The position numbers and the translations under genes were made by a program. Shown in pieces: positions 15,862 to 25,304 of a stretch of 32,556 bases of DNA; position 1 is the first letter of the stretch, and each line of letters opens with the position of its first letter. Under the pieces are notes generated by a model. It was not told where the DNA came from, did no database searches, and saw only the letters and a program-made list of their open reading frames with translations. The stretch comes from Muribaculaceae bacterium. GTDB taxonomy: Bacteria > Bacteroidota > Bacteroidia > Bacteroidales > Muribaculaceae. The stretch is taken from positions 222,508 through 255,063 of the forward strand of contig JAMPAK010000001.1 in NCBI GenBank assembly GCA_023667285.1, written 5' to 3'.

Positions 15862-18405
15862 ATGCGCTTGCGCACACTCTTGACATATGTATTTGTCCTA
15901 TTCTCGCTCATAGGGTCCAGGCTGTCGGGAGGCAATGTAACGCTCTCGGGTACGGTGCGCGATGCCTCGACGCTTGAGCCTATCCCTTATGCTACAATTC
16001 TGCTGATAGGGACAGACCGCGGCACACTCTCTGACGATCTGGGCAGATATAAAATCACGACCGCGCTGCAGTTTGACTCCATCCAATCAGGAGCCATGGG
16101 CTATGAGGCCACTAGAGTGAAGGTCTCACCCGGGTCGGGAAAGTTTGACATTCTCCTCAGGCCCACGGGAGTGGAACTCTCAACTGTCATAGCCAAGCCC
16201 CGTAAGGAACACTATTCAAAGAAGAACAATCCCGCTGTTGAGTTCATGGAAAGGATCAGGGCTACCAACGAGCTCACCGACCCGCGTAAGACACACGACT
16301 ATTATAACTATGACAAGTATGAGCGAATCACGATGGCTATAAATGACTATCATCATGAGGAAGACTCAGCGGCCAAACCAGGCAAGTTTGACTTTGTCAA
16401 GGAATACATAGACACATCCATAATAACGGGGAAGCCTATCCTCAATATTTCTGTCAGAGAGAAACTGTCGACAGTCAATCACCGGCTGCAACCTGAGGGG
16501 GAGAAAGAGTATGTCCATGGTCTGCGTCGTTCAGGCATGGATGAGTTTATTGACCAACAGAGCCTTCAGATACTCTATGAGGATGTGTTGAGAGAGATAG
16601 ATGTCTATCAGAATGACATCAATCTGCTCCAGACTCGTTTTGTGAGCCCGCTATCACGCATAGCCCCCGACTTCTACAAATTCTATCTCACGGACACTGT
16701 AGAGGTAGACTCGCTGAAGTGTGTGGAATTGACATTTGTTCCTCGCAATGCAGCCTCTATGGGGTTCACAGGGCGGTTTTATGTGCCGCTCGGGGACTCG
16801 ACAATGTTTATCAAACGGATAGTGATGCGTGTGCCACACGACATCAACCTCAACTTCGTGAACAATATGCTTATCACCCAGGAATTTGAGCGTGCTCCTG
16901 ACGGGACACGCCTCAAGACTTCGGATGAACTGGTGATGGAGGCTACCCTTTTGCCCGGTATGCCGGGACTTTATACACGCAGAAAGAACGTGTATACCGG
17001 ACATAACTTCTCCCCTCTCGAAGACCAGAGCATATTTGACCGAGGGCTCGACCAGGTCTATGACATTGCGGCTTATAGTCGGGATGACGCTTACTGGGAG
17101 GCAAAACGCACGGCTCCGATAGCCCACGGCGAGAAGAATATGGAGAGGATGATGGAGAGGTTTCGCAGTGTCCCGATATTCTATTGGGGCGAGAAGATTG
17201 TGAGGATTGTCTCTAAGGGTTATATCCCTACCGCCAAGAGATCTCGCTTTGACATCGGCCCTCTCACCTCGCTTTTTTCTCATAATGCCGTGGAAGGACT
17301 GAGGCTACGTCTTGGAGGTATCACTACCGCTAACCTGTCCAAGAGATGGTTTGGACGGGCGTATGGTGCGTATGGATTCAAGGACCACAGATGGAAATAT
17401 GGGATTGAAGGGGAATACTCGTTTAACGATAAGGACTATCATTCGAGGGAGTTTCCTGTCCACTCCATCCGCCTCACCCATCTGTATGACATGAAAATGC
17501 TGGGCCAGAGTTTTGTGACAAACAATCAGGACAATATGTTTCTGTCGTGGCGCAGGGCTGAGGATGTCCAGATGCTGTATGAGAGGGTCTGCAAACTAGA
17601 ATATATCCTTGAGACGGAGAATAATTTCTCGCTCACCGCCAGGCTCAAAAGCGAGAGGCTCGAGCCGACAAAGTTTATTTCCCTGACCAATGGCTATGGG
17701 CATACGTTCGGACACCTGACCACCAACTCAGCCACACTGGAACTGCGCTATGCACCAGGAGAGAAATTCTTCCAGATGACCACAGGACGCCTCCCTATCA
17801 ACTTTGATGCGCCGATTTTCACACTCACACACACATATGCCCCTAAAGGTCTGGGCGGAAACCGCTTTGCTGTATCGACGACAGAGGCATCGTTCAGCAA
17901 GCGCTTCTGGTTTTCGGCATTTGGGTTTACAGATGTTCTGCTTAAGGGTGGACACACATGGACGCAAACATCGTGGCCGAACCTGCTGATACCTAATGCA
18001 AACCTCTCTTACTTCATACAATTGGAGACTTTCCCTCTGATGAACCCCATGGAGTTTATCAACGACTCATATCTACAGTGGGACTTCACTTACTGGGCCA
18101 ATGGGACACTTTTCAACCTCATTCCCGGTTTCAAACGTCTGAAACTGAGAGAGGCACTGATATTCCGTGGCCTGTGGGGGCATCTGAGCGCCAAGAACCG
18201 TCCGTGGCTTCACGCTGACCTGCTAGAGTTTCCGGCCATAGCGCATACATGCACAATGACCTCGACCCCTTACATGGAGGCAGGAGTCGGAGTGGACAAT
18301 GTGCTGAAAGTGCTCCGCATCGACTATACATGGCGACTAACCTACAGGGATAATCCGGATGCCTGCCGTCATGGAATAAGATTCATGTTCAGATTTGCAT
18401 TCTGA
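15862..18405 (+). CDS. DUF5686 outer-membrane protein with N-terminal carboxypeptidase-like regulatory domain
   Basis: The 847-residue protein begins with a signal peptide (MRLRTLLTYVFVLFSLIG). A carboxypeptidase D-like regulatory domain follows at about 25-115 (LSGTVRDASTLEPIPYATILL), the small beta-sandwich also found at the N-terminus of SusC-type proteins. The long remainder matches the DUF5686 family of Bacteroidota, predicted to be an outer-membrane beta-barrel. Alternating aromatic and polar residues and the C-terminal phenylalanine (RFMFRFAF) support a barrel. There is no TonB plug domain. The family's function is not known. It is followed after 69 bp by a small barrel gene on the same strand. 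Confidence 0.88.
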   Translation: MRLRTLLTYVFVLFSLIGSRLSGGNVTLSGTVRDASTLEPIPYATILLIGTDRGTLSDDLGRYKITTALQFDSIQSGAMGYEATRVKVSPGSGKFDILLRPTGVELSTVIAKPRKEHYSKKNNPAVEFMERIRATNELTDPRKTHDYYNYDKYERITMAINDYHHEEDSAAKPGKFDFVKEYIDTSIITGKPILNISVREKLSTVNHRLQPEGEKEYVHGLRRSGMDEFIDQQSLQILYEDVLREIDVYQNDINLLQTRFVSPLSRIAPDFYKFYLTDTVEVDSLKCVELTFVPRNAASMGFTGRFYVPLGDSTMFIKRIVMRVPHDINLNFVNNMLITQEFERAPDGTRLKTSDELVMEATLLPGMPGLYTRRKNVYTGHNFSPLEDQSIFDRGLDQVYDIAAYSRDDAYWEAKRTAPIAHGEKNMERMMERFRSVPIFYWGEKIVRIVSKGYIPTAKRSRFDIGPLTSLFSHNAVEGLRLRLGGITTANLSKRWFGRAYGAYGFKDHRWKYGIEGEYSFNDKDYHSREFPVHSIRLTHLYDMKMLGQSFVTNNQDNMFLSWRRAEDVQMLYERVCKLEYILETENNFSLTARLKSERLEPTKFISLTNGYGHTFGHLTTNSATLELRYAPGEKFFQMTTGRLPINFDAPIFTLTHTYAPKGLGGNRFAVSTTEASFSKRFWFSAFGFTDVLLKGGHTWTQTSWPNLLIPNANLSYFIQLETFPLMNPMEFINDSYLQWDFTYWANGTLFNLIPGFKRLKLREALIFRGLWGHLSAKNRPWLHADLLEFPAIAHTCTMTSTPYMEAGVGVDNVLKVLRIDYTWRLTYRDNPDACRHGIRFMFRFAF

Positions 18406-18474
18406 TAAAACAATCCTTACCACCCATCCGTTATATAGAGAGAATTATACAAACCATCCATTCACGCATCAATA

Positions 18475-19020
18475 ATGAGAGTCTTATCAGTCCTCACCGC
18501 AACCGCCATCTTAACCATCGGTTCACTCTTCACATCGCAGTCCTCAGCGCAGGGAATTGAGCGGGGTCAGAAGACTGTGGGAGTGACAGCCGGATATGTC
18601 ACCACAAACCGCAGTGCGTCTGCGGGGCTTCAGTTCTCGTATGCTTTCTCCCGCCATTTCCTCCTTGCGCCAAGCATAGACTATGTGTTCCGCCACAGGG
18701 ACAGAGATGCTATACTTGTGAACATTGACTATCACGGACCGTGGAGCCTGGACCGTTCGGGGAAATGGTATGTCTATCACATCCTGGGTGTTAACTTCGG
18801 TTCATGGAATCATCACTCACACACTGACCAGCCCCTCACCCTTGGAGAGGGCGGGATGGATGATGTGACAACCCGCCGTTCACATATCGGGCTGGATTTC
18901 GGCCTTGGCTTTGCCCTCAATGTGACTCCGACTCTCCGATTGACATGTCAAGGGAAATTTAATTGGATCCGACATGACAACACCGGACTTTTCAATATGG
19001 GAATAAGTTATGTATTCTGA
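18475..19020 (+). CDS. Small outer-membrane beta-barrel protein
   Basis: The 181-residue product starts with a signal peptide (RVLSVLTATAILTIGSLF, cleavage probably after SSA near residue 25). It continues with amphipathic beta-strands such as GVTAGYVTTNRSASAGLQFSY and ends in GISYVF, a terminal phenylalanine typical of outer-membrane barrels. It looks like the OmpW/porin-like beta-barrel group of about eight strands. It carries a His-rich loop (NHHSHTD). It may be co-transcribed with the DUF5686 gene 69 bp upstream. Its 3' end overlaps the convergent sensor-kinase gene by 13 bp. Role unknown. Confidence 0.8.
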   Translation: MRVLSVLTATAILTIGSLFTSQSSAQGIERGQKTVGVTAGYVTTNRSASAGLQFSYAFSRHFLLAPSIDYVFRHRDRDAILVNIDYHGPWSLDRSGKWYVYHILGVNFGSWNHHSHTDQPLTLGEGGMDDVTTRRSHIGLDFGLGFALNVTPTLRLTCQGKFNWIRHDNTGLFNMGISYVF

Positions 19021-21095
19021 TCCTTCTTTGGAAGGGTGAGGATGAATCGTGACCCCTTGCCGCGGAATGATGAGTCGAGCCTGAGGTCACCGCCCATTCT
19101 TCGTGCAATGATGCGAGCGATGGTCAAGCCCAGGCCCGCTCCATTAGACTCATGGTTAAGTTTGACAAACCGTTCGAATATCTTCTCACGGTTCTCAGGA
19201 TTGATGCCTATGCCAGTATCGGTCACAGAGATCTCGATGGTGGAGAGTGTGGGGTTCTCCTTGCAGGAGACTGTGATGGAGCCCTCAGATGTGAATTTAG
19301 CCGCATTTGTGAGCAGGTTGTTGAGAATCTGCTGCAGTCTCTGCGGGTCTGTGAAAATATTGAGGTCAGGTGTTGACTCTGTATCAAGAATCAATTTCAC
19401 TCCGGTGTGCACCTGGTTGTGCATGGCCTCGATTGAGGCCTCACAGAGTTTCTGAAGATTGACGGGCTGGGGATGCAGGGGAAGCGGGGATGACTCGACG
19501 TCAGAGAGTCGCAACACATCGTTGACGATAGTGGAAAGAAGTTCGGAATTGACCTCGAGCATGTCAGCGAACCTTGTGATGTGTTTGCTGCCGGAGTTCT
19601 GGGCACAGTCTGCAATGAGGCGTGAGTATTCAGTGATGGCCTGCAGAGGGACTTTCACCTCATAGCTCATATTCTTGATGAAGTCGCTCTTCATGTTGCT
19701 GGCCTTCTCCGCCTGAGCACGCGCGCGCACAGACTCCTCGCGCGACAGTCGCAGATTTTCGCTCTCTGCCTTGAGAAGGTCATTGCTCTGCTTGAGTTTC
19801 TTAGCCATCTCTTTGTTCTTGCGTGACTTGTTGAGCAACAGTATCAGAAGGGCTATGAGGACGAGCAGCACTATGCATGAGCCGATGATGATCCATCGCT
19901 GTATGGCAGCATATCGGGCATCGCGCTCGCGCTCCATTTCAGAAAGATGGTTCTTCATGTCGTAGAGTGAGTAAGCCACCTGGAGTTCTCTGTAGGAGCC
20001 ATGTGAACGCTCTTCAAGTTCCTCCTCTATGAGGGATGCATATTCCCTTGAAGCCTCGCGGAGAAGGTGCTCATCTCCGATTGAGTCAGCACACTCCATC
20101 AGCATGCGTGTGACAAACAACTGTTTTGGCTTGGGTATCTCTGAGTTCTTGATAAGCCGGGCAGCCTTTGCATAGTCACCATGATAAAAGGCATAGTAGA
20201 TGTCAGGGGCCGGGAATTGGTTATAGGTCTTCTCAATGGCCGGATCCTTGTCCAGATACGAGATGGCCCGACTATAGAAGTCCTCTACCTGAGCCGGGGA
20301 GAGGCTTCTGTAATTTGAGAGAAGACGAGTGTAGATGGTATAGTATGTGGTGTCGTAGTTGCGGTAATTGCGACCTTTGTCCTTATAGTATCTCTCAAGG
20401 CGCTCAATATTATTAATGAGCCTGATATCAGAGTCGACAGATTTCTCGGGTGATATAGTGGAATAAGCCGAGGATGCATGGACATCGTAGGCATTTCGGA
20501 TAGCATAGGATGTGGGGGGGAGACGTCTCACGAGAGAGCCGAGGGTGTCCATATAGACGGTGAGCAGTTCAGAGTTGCCGCCGTTATAGGAAAGCAGCAT
20601 GCAGATGCCATGCAGAAGCTCAATATGCCCATAGTCATCCTCTTCCTTGTCGTCTCTCATGCGGACCAGGATGTCGTCCAGAAGTTGTTGGCGCTCATTC
20701 TCATCGCCATATCGGCCGCGGCGCATATTGTCCATCATGGCAATGAAAGTCAGGGTCTCTGTGCGGTCCTCGCTCTCGGGCCACTCGAAGGTGGTTCTTC
20801 GAAGCGCGCGGAGCATTGAGTCGCTTCTCATGTATCTATTGGCCTGATTTCTGATAAGGTCGAGGCCGGATGCAGTGTCGTGGGCGCGACGCGCCACGGG
20901 GATTGCAAGGTTTCCTATCTCAATAGACTTTTTTCGTGGGAGCAAGTCATAGAGATTTGTTAGAATCTGAATAGAGTCTTCAGGAGTCGTGGCTATGGAA
21001 AGCTGATGATAGAGGGAATCTTCAATAGAAGGTGAAACCACAGCCATGGCGGATATGGGAAGGATAAGAAGGAGTATTGCAGTAATGTGTTTCAT
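19008..21095 (-). CDS. Sensor histidine kinase with tyrosine at the phospho-acceptor position
   Basis: The 695-residue protein has a signal peptide (MKHITAILLLILPISAMA). A long helical periplasmic region that looks TPR-like follows (about 20-400), then one membrane span (about 403-424, IIIGSCIVLLVLIALLILLL), a coiled-coil linker, a HisKA-like segment and a HATPase domain. The ATPase is complete: N box QQILNNLLTNAAKF (about 585-598), G1 DTGIGI (about 627) and G2 GAGLGL (about 650). The H box, however, reads FIKNMSYEVKVPLQAI. The codon at 19664-19662 is TAT, so residue 478 is Tyr where kinases have His. No response regulator is adjacent. It could be a kinase with another acceptor, a phosphatase or ATP-binding regulator, or a decaying gene, although the frame is intact. 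Confidence 0.88.
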   Translation of the reverse strand: MKHITAILLLILPISAMAVVSPSIEDSLYHQLSIATTPEDSIQILTNLYDLLPRKKSIEIGNLAIPVARRAHDTASGLDLIRNQANRYMRSDSMLRALRRTTFEWPESEDRTETLTFIAMMDNMRRGRYGDENERQQLLDDILVRMRDDKEEDDYGHIELLHGICMLLSYNGGNSELLTVYMDTLGSLVRRLPPTSYAIRNAYDVHASSAYSTISPEKSVDSDIRLINNIERLERYYKDKGRNYRNYDTTYYTIYTRLLSNYRSLSPAQVEDFYSRAISYLDKDPAIEKTYNQFPAPDIYYAFYHGDYAKAARLIKNSEIPKPKQLFVTRMLMECADSIGDEHLLREASREYASLIEEELEERSHGSYRELQVAYSLYDMKNHLSEMERERDARYAAIQRWIIIGSCIVLLVLIALLILLLNKSRKNKEMAKKLKQSNDLLKAESENLRLSREESVRARAQAEKASNMKSDFIKNMSYEVKVPLQAITEYSRLIADCAQNSGSKHITRFADMLEVNSELLSTIVNDVLRLSDVESSPLPLHPQPVNLQKLCEASIEAMHNQVHTGVKLILDTESTPDLNIFTDPQRLQQILNNLLTNAAKFTSEGSITVSCKENPTLSTIEISVTDTGIGINPENREKIFERFVKLNHESNGAGLGLTIARIIARRMGGDLRLDSSFRGKGSRFILTLPKKDQNT

Positions 21096-21164
21096 GATGT
21101 TTCTAGTGGTCAGGAGTAGTAGTCGGATGATGTGAGGGTTGTAGATGTGGAGGGAGAGGGGCCT

Positions 21165-21842
21165 TTACTCGCTCTCGAGTTCAAGCCCCGGCCTGACAAC
21201 AATCTTCAATATATCATCAGGAGTATTGGCTATATTGTCGGCATAGGCTTCGCGTAGTTCCTTCAATGGGCGGAAACCCCATGTGACGCCACAGGAGTCT
21301 ACACATGCCCGGCGTGCTGTCTCCATGTCTACGCCGGAGTCTCCCACATATAAAACTTTAGACTTGCGGGTGGGGGCTTTGCCGAGAATCTCGAAGACGA
21401 CAGAGGGGTCAGGCTTAGTGGGGACTCCCTCTTTCTGCCCTTCGATGGCGCTCCATTTCACATCGCTGAAGAAGTGGTTGATGAGTCGCTCCACGGCGGT
21501 CTGATACTTGTTTGAGGCTACGGCAAGATTTATGTCCATATCCTGCAAAGTATGCAAAAGTTCGGGTATGCCGGGATAAGGGGCGGTGGCGTCAGTGAGG
21601 TGCTCATTGTAATACTCTTTGAATTTAGCGAGCATCGGGGCAATCACATCGGGGCGACGGGCGTCCTCGGGGAGAGCACGCTCCATGAGACGGGTGACTC
21701 CACGGCCCACGAACATCGGATATGATGACAGTGAATGTTCGGGGAATCCGCCGGAGCGGAGAGCATAGTTGGTGGCTGCACCGAGGTCATCGATGGTGTT
21801 TAGCAGAGTTCCGTCGAGATCAAATATAACTAAATGTTTCAT
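21165..21842 (-). CDS. gph: HAD-family phosphatase, phosphoglycolate phosphatase-like
   Basis: HAD hydrolases remove phosphate through a phospho-aspartate. All motifs are visible in the 225 residues: nucleophile D8 and D10 (FDLDGTL), S110 in VASNK, K143 in TKPDP, and D168 and D172 in GDSGVDME. A helical cap between motifs I and II makes it class I, like phosphoglycolate phosphatase Gph and PGMB-type enzymes. The true substrate is not certain. The start at 21842 places the DLDGT box at residue 8 as in the family. An in-frame extension of 62 codons upstream runs into tamL and is not family-like. It lies 31 bp after tamL and 69 bp before the sensor kinase, all leftward. Confidence 0.88.
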   Translation of the reverse strand: MKHLVIFDLDGTLLNTIDDLGAATNYALRSGGFPEHSLSSYPMFVGRGVTRLMERALPEDARRPDVIAPMLAKFKEYYNEHLTDATAPYPGIPELLHTLQDMDINLAVASNKYQTAVERLINHFFSDVKWSAIEGQKEGVPTKPDPSVVFEILGKAPTRKSKVLYVGDSGVDMETARRACVDSCGVTWGFRPLKELREAYADNIANTPDDILKIVVRPGLELESE

Positions 21843-21873
21843 TGCTGAGTAGGTGCATTTTCGATAATTGATG

Positions 21874-24210
21874 TCAGAAAGGATAGCCAACGGAGAAGTG
21901 GAAGGCGGTGTCGCGTTTCCAACGAGGATGGACAATGGGCCAACGCTCCTGTCCCATGGCGGGATTGTAAGCCTTGATGCCCAGATCGAGACGGAGCAGG
22001 AAGTATTCAAAGTCCATGCGGAGTCCAAAGCCGTATGCCCATGCTATCTCTTTCCAGAATGTTGAGAATTTGAAGAGGCCACCCGGCTGATTCTCATAGT
22101 TGCGGATGGTCCAGATGTTGCCTGCGTCGATGAAGCCGGCTCCCTCGAGAACCCAGAATAGTTTAGCACGGTATTCCAGGCTGAGGTCGAGGCGAATGTC
22201 GCCACACTGATTTATGAAATAACTCACAGAGTTGTGTGAGTCGAAACTTCCGGGGCCGAGAGTGCGGACACTCCATCCTCTCACACCGTTGGCACCTCCG
22301 GCATAGAATCGCTTCTCGAAGGGAAGAACCGTAGAGTTGCCGTAAGGGACACCGATGCCTCCGCCAATGTGAAATGCCAGTGACTGCCGGGGAGTGAAGT
22401 TTCGGGCAATGGAATAGTCAGCCTCTCCTTTGATGTATTGCGAGAATTGAGTGTCGAACACTTTATAGACGCCTCCCCGTCTGTGGCCTCCGGCTATGAG
22501 CTCGGCCAGATACAGGAGGTTGCCGGCGGTCTCCACAGAGGCTCTGATGGTGTAGACGAATGGCTGGAGCGTGTATTTCTTAATCAGGGTCGAGGGAATC
22601 TGCTTATTGGAATGGTAGTAGTGATAGGACATGCTCATGATTAGATGGTCCTCGTAACTATATCGCAGGAGGGGATTGTCAGGTGCTATCTGGTCGAGAA
22701 AGTTGTTGGTGCGTTCAGGGAGATAGACATAGTTAAGATCCAGGAGGTTGAATTCATGGCGGCGAGTGTTTGTGCGGTTGTACCATTTGTATTTCCAGGC
22801 CAAACCGGAGATGATGCGAGTGTATTCGGGGCGCTCCTGATAGTTGAAGGAGGCTGCGAACTCTGTGGCCACGTTCAGGCGGCGCTGCCAACGGCGTGAG
22901 GCAAACGGGAACTCAAACCGCGGGAATGTGATGCCGGTCTCGGCTGCCCACTCAGTGTAGCGGTCGTTGATAAGGCCATTGAAACTCCCGGATAGGCTCT
23001 CGTAGTTCATGCGGAGACGAGTGGTGAAGAGCTGGGAACCACGGGCCAGATTGCGGTGCTGGTATGTGGCGCCAAGGCCAAAACCGAGGTCTCCCTCAGA
23101 GTTTGTGCCCTCGACATCAAATGTCACAGACTGCTTCTTATTTCTTGACAGAAGGATTCTCACATCAAGGAGTCCTGTCTCGTCCATGTTTCCGGCCGGG
23201 AGGAGATCGATGATGATTGAATGGAGAATCCCTAGACGGGAAAGTGCCTCATATGTGCGGTCAATATCCCGGGTGTCATAGAGCGTGCCGGGAGTTATGA
23301 AGCATTTCTCTTCAAGGAGAGAGGGCTTGAGATAATGGTCGTTGCCATAGACAACAGAGATGTCCCCATAGTGGACGGTATCTTTTGGAACCGATGAGCC
23401 GTCTGTGATGAATGTCACTGATTTTATCAGATATCTCTTGTGAGGAGCAGGGCTGATTTTTGAGGTCGCTGCGGGTACTGAATCTTGCCGCTGACGGGGT
23501 GGACGGACTCGAAGGGTGAGCCATACATCCTTGGAGACCTCGGCCGTATCGGCTACAAATGTTATATAGTCCTTTGTGAAATCGAAATAGCCATGCTCCT
23601 TCAGACGGCGGGCCATCAGCACACGCTGCGCCTCCAGATTGTCTCGGTCAAAGTTGTCGCCGGGATGGACGGTCATGAGAAGGGAGTCTGACAAGAGAAT
23701 TGAGGCTACGGCTGAATCAGGGATGTCATATGACATGCGGGTGATGCGGTGAGGTGTGCCTGTGATGATATTGTAATCGACCTCAATCTTCTTGCCAGGG
23801 ATATTCATCAGAGTGTCTACCTCGACGTGAGCATCCAAATAGCCACGATTAATCATTGCGAGTCTCAACTGACGGGCAGAAGCCGATGTCAGGGCAGAGT
23901 CAAAGATGACCGGGGGTTGCCCCATGCGTCTCACCCATCGATTATACCATTTTGTGGTGTCTGAGCCGGAGAGGTTATATGTTCCGAGTTGGAGTTTCCA
24001 GAATCCCAACACCTTGTGGTTAGGGGTCTGGCGCAGATAGTTGAGCATCTCTAGCGATGAGATGTTCTTGTCATCGCCATCGACATTTACACGCACCTTG
24101 TCGAGGAGATATTCTCCCTTAGGGACATGGCGGGTGGAACTGCAACCACACCAAACGAGGGCGGAGACAGCCACGGAAAGAATAGTAAATATGCGATGTG
24201 CTCTGATCAT
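21874..24210 (-). CDS. tamL: TamL-type BamA/TamA-family outer-membrane assembly protein
   Basis: This 778-residue Omp85-superfamily protein has an N-terminal signal with a loose lipobox (WCGC at about 20-23, then SSTRHVPKGEYLLDKV). That lipoprotein form of TamA is the one called TamL in Bacteroidota. POTRA-like segments occupy roughly 35-380 (for example LAMINRGYLDAHVEVDT and RYLIKSVTFI). The C-terminal barrel includes FYAGGANGVRGWSVRTLGPG, the VRGY-type motif of the family, and ends FHFSVGYPF. It helps insert or export outer-membrane or surface proteins. A tamB partner is not beside it. A strong leftward promoter (24257-24226) lies 16 nt upstream of the ATG. Confidence 0.9.
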   Translation of the reverse strand: MIRAHRIFTILSVAVSALVWCGCSSTRHVPKGEYLLDKVRVNVDGDDKNISSLEMLNYLRQTPNHKVLGFWKLQLGTYNLSGSDTTKWYNRWVRRMGQPPVIFDSALTSASARQLRLAMINRGYLDAHVEVDTLMNIPGKKIEVDYNIITGTPHRITRMSYDIPDSAVASILLSDSLLMTVHPGDNFDRDNLEAQRVLMARRLKEHGYFDFTKDYITFVADTAEVSKDVWLTLRVRPPRQRQDSVPAATSKISPAPHKRYLIKSVTFITDGSSVPKDTVHYGDISVVYGNDHYLKPSLLEEKCFITPGTLYDTRDIDRTYEALSRLGILHSIIIDLLPAGNMDETGLLDVRILLSRNKKQSVTFDVEGTNSEGDLGFGLGATYQHRNLARGSQLFTTRLRMNYESLSGSFNGLINDRYTEWAAETGITFPRFEFPFASRRWQRRLNVATEFAASFNYQERPEYTRIISGLAWKYKWYNRTNTRRHEFNLLDLNYVYLPERTNNFLDQIAPDNPLLRYSYEDHLIMSMSYHYYHSNKQIPSTLIKKYTLQPFVYTIRASVETAGNLLYLAELIAGGHRRGGVYKVFDTQFSQYIKGEADYSIARNFTPRQSLAFHIGGGIGVPYGNSTVLPFEKRFYAGGANGVRGWSVRTLGPGSFDSHNSVSYFINQCGDIRLDLSLEYRAKLFWVLEGAGFIDAGNIWTIRNYENQPGGLFKFSTFWKEIAWAYGFGLRMDFEYFLLRLDLGIKAYNPAMGQERWPIVHPRWKRDTAFHFSVGYPF

Positions 24211-24225
24211 GGAGAATTAACCTTG

Positions 24226-24257
24226 CAAAGTTACTCCACACCAATGAAATTAGCAAG
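24226..24257 (-). promoter_or_regulatory. Promoter of tamL
   Basis: On the minus strand CTTG (24257-24254), 20 nt, then TAACTTTG (24233-24226). It is back to back with the rightward promoter at 24296-24327. Confidence 0.7.
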
Positions 24258-24295
24258 CAGACACATCAAAATCATCACAAAAATACGCTCGTGGA

Positions 24296-24327
24296 CTTGT
24301 TAATGACGGGGGTGTTTAGTAATTTTG
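24296..24327 (+). promoter_or_regulatory. Promoter of the coiled-coil/mgtC/antiporter/pseudokinase operon
   Basis: CTTG (24296-24299), 20 nt, then TAATTTTG (24320-24327), 42 nt before the ATG at 24370. Confidence 0.72.
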
Positions 24328-24369
24328 CATCTTGAAAATTGCATTATTCAAAGTATCCTATAGACAGGT

Positions 24370-25278
24370 ATGAAAAATAAATCGACTCTACTGATTGCAG
24401 CCATTGTCATGGCAGTGCTTCTCCTGACTGTGGCCGGTCTAAGTATCTGGCAGGTGACCTCGCTCAAGACGAGGGTGATGGAGGCTGAACTCAAGAATGA
24501 GCAACTTCAACTTGACAATGAGCAGCTCCAACTCAGCAATGAGTTTGACATGCTCAACTCAGAGTTCCAGCAATATGAGGATCAGGCACAGAGGCTTGCA
24601 AACGACACGATATTGGCAAAATATACTGCTGCGAAGGCCAAGGTTGAGCAACTAATGAATGAACTCAAGAATGAGAAGGTCAAGTCGGCAGCGCGCATCA
24701 AGGAACTTCAGGGTGAGATCTCTACCCTCAAGGGGCTGCTCCGCCACTATATCGCCCAGATAGACTCGCTGGGCAAGGAGAATGCGGGACTCAGAGCCGA
24801 GAACACTGAGATAAAGGCTCAGAACGAGCGTCTGAGCTCGAGGGTGCAGGAAGTGACCCGCAGCAATGAGAATCTCAGCGAGAGGATGACGCTTGCCGAG
24901 AAACTGAATGTCACGGGTGTCACCTTGACCCCTCTGAAGAAGAATGGGAAGCAGGAGAAAAACGTCACCAAGGCAAAGCAACTGAAGGTGACATTCACGA
25001 TTCCTCAGAACAACTCAACCCCCGTGGGTGAGAAAATGATCTATCTTCGCATCGTGAGCCCTGAGGGTCAACTTCTTGGTGGTGGCGGCAGTTTTCCGTT
25101 TGAGGGCAAATCCATTCCGGCTTCAGCCCGTAAGAGTGTAGAGTATGCCGGGGATGAGATTGCCGGCGTGACAATATACTGGGATGTCAACACTACTCTG
25201 ACCCCGGGCGACTACACAGTCGAGCTCTTCACTGAGGGCTACAGACTTTGCTCGCGCAAGTTTACACTTAAGAAATAA
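24370..25278 (+). CDS. Membrane-anchored coiled-coil protein of unknown function
   Basis: The 302 residues divide into a short basic start, one membrane span (about 8-27, LIAAIVMAVLLLTVAGLSIW), a long heptad-rich coiled coil (about 30-185), and a C-terminal beta-rich domain (about 195-302, LKVTFTIPQNNSTPVGEKMI to CSRKFTLKK) that looks immunoglobulin-like. The coiled coil starts with a duplicated NEQLQL block (NEQLQLDNEQLQLSNE). With the span at the N-terminus and no lipobox, the rest is probably extracytoplasmic, though topology is inference. It is the first gene of the operon, 26 bp before mgtC, downstream of a good promoter. I do not recognise a named family. Confidence 0.75.
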   Translation: MKNKSTLLIAAIVMAVLLLTVAGLSIWQVTSLKTRVMEAELKNEQLQLDNEQLQLSNEFDMLNSEFQQYEDQAQRLANDTILAKYTAAKAKVEQLMNELKNEKVKSAARIKELQGEISTLKGLLRHYIAQIDSLGKENAGLRAENTEIKAQNERLSSRVQEVTRSNENLSERMTLAEKLNVTGVTLTPLKKNGKQEKNVTKAKQLKVTFTIPQNNSTPVGEKMIYLRIVSPEGQLLGGGGSFPFEGKSIPASARKSVEYAGDEIAGVTIYWDVNTTLTPGDYTVELFTEGYRLCSRKFTLKK

Positions 25279-25304
25279 TAGAAGACCATATCCTCCTCAA
25301 AAAA

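Noticed and set aside
21843-22028. 62-codon N-terminal extension of the HAD phosphatase
   Set aside because: It overlaps the 3' end of tamL and would put the DLDGT box far from the N-terminus, unlike the family.
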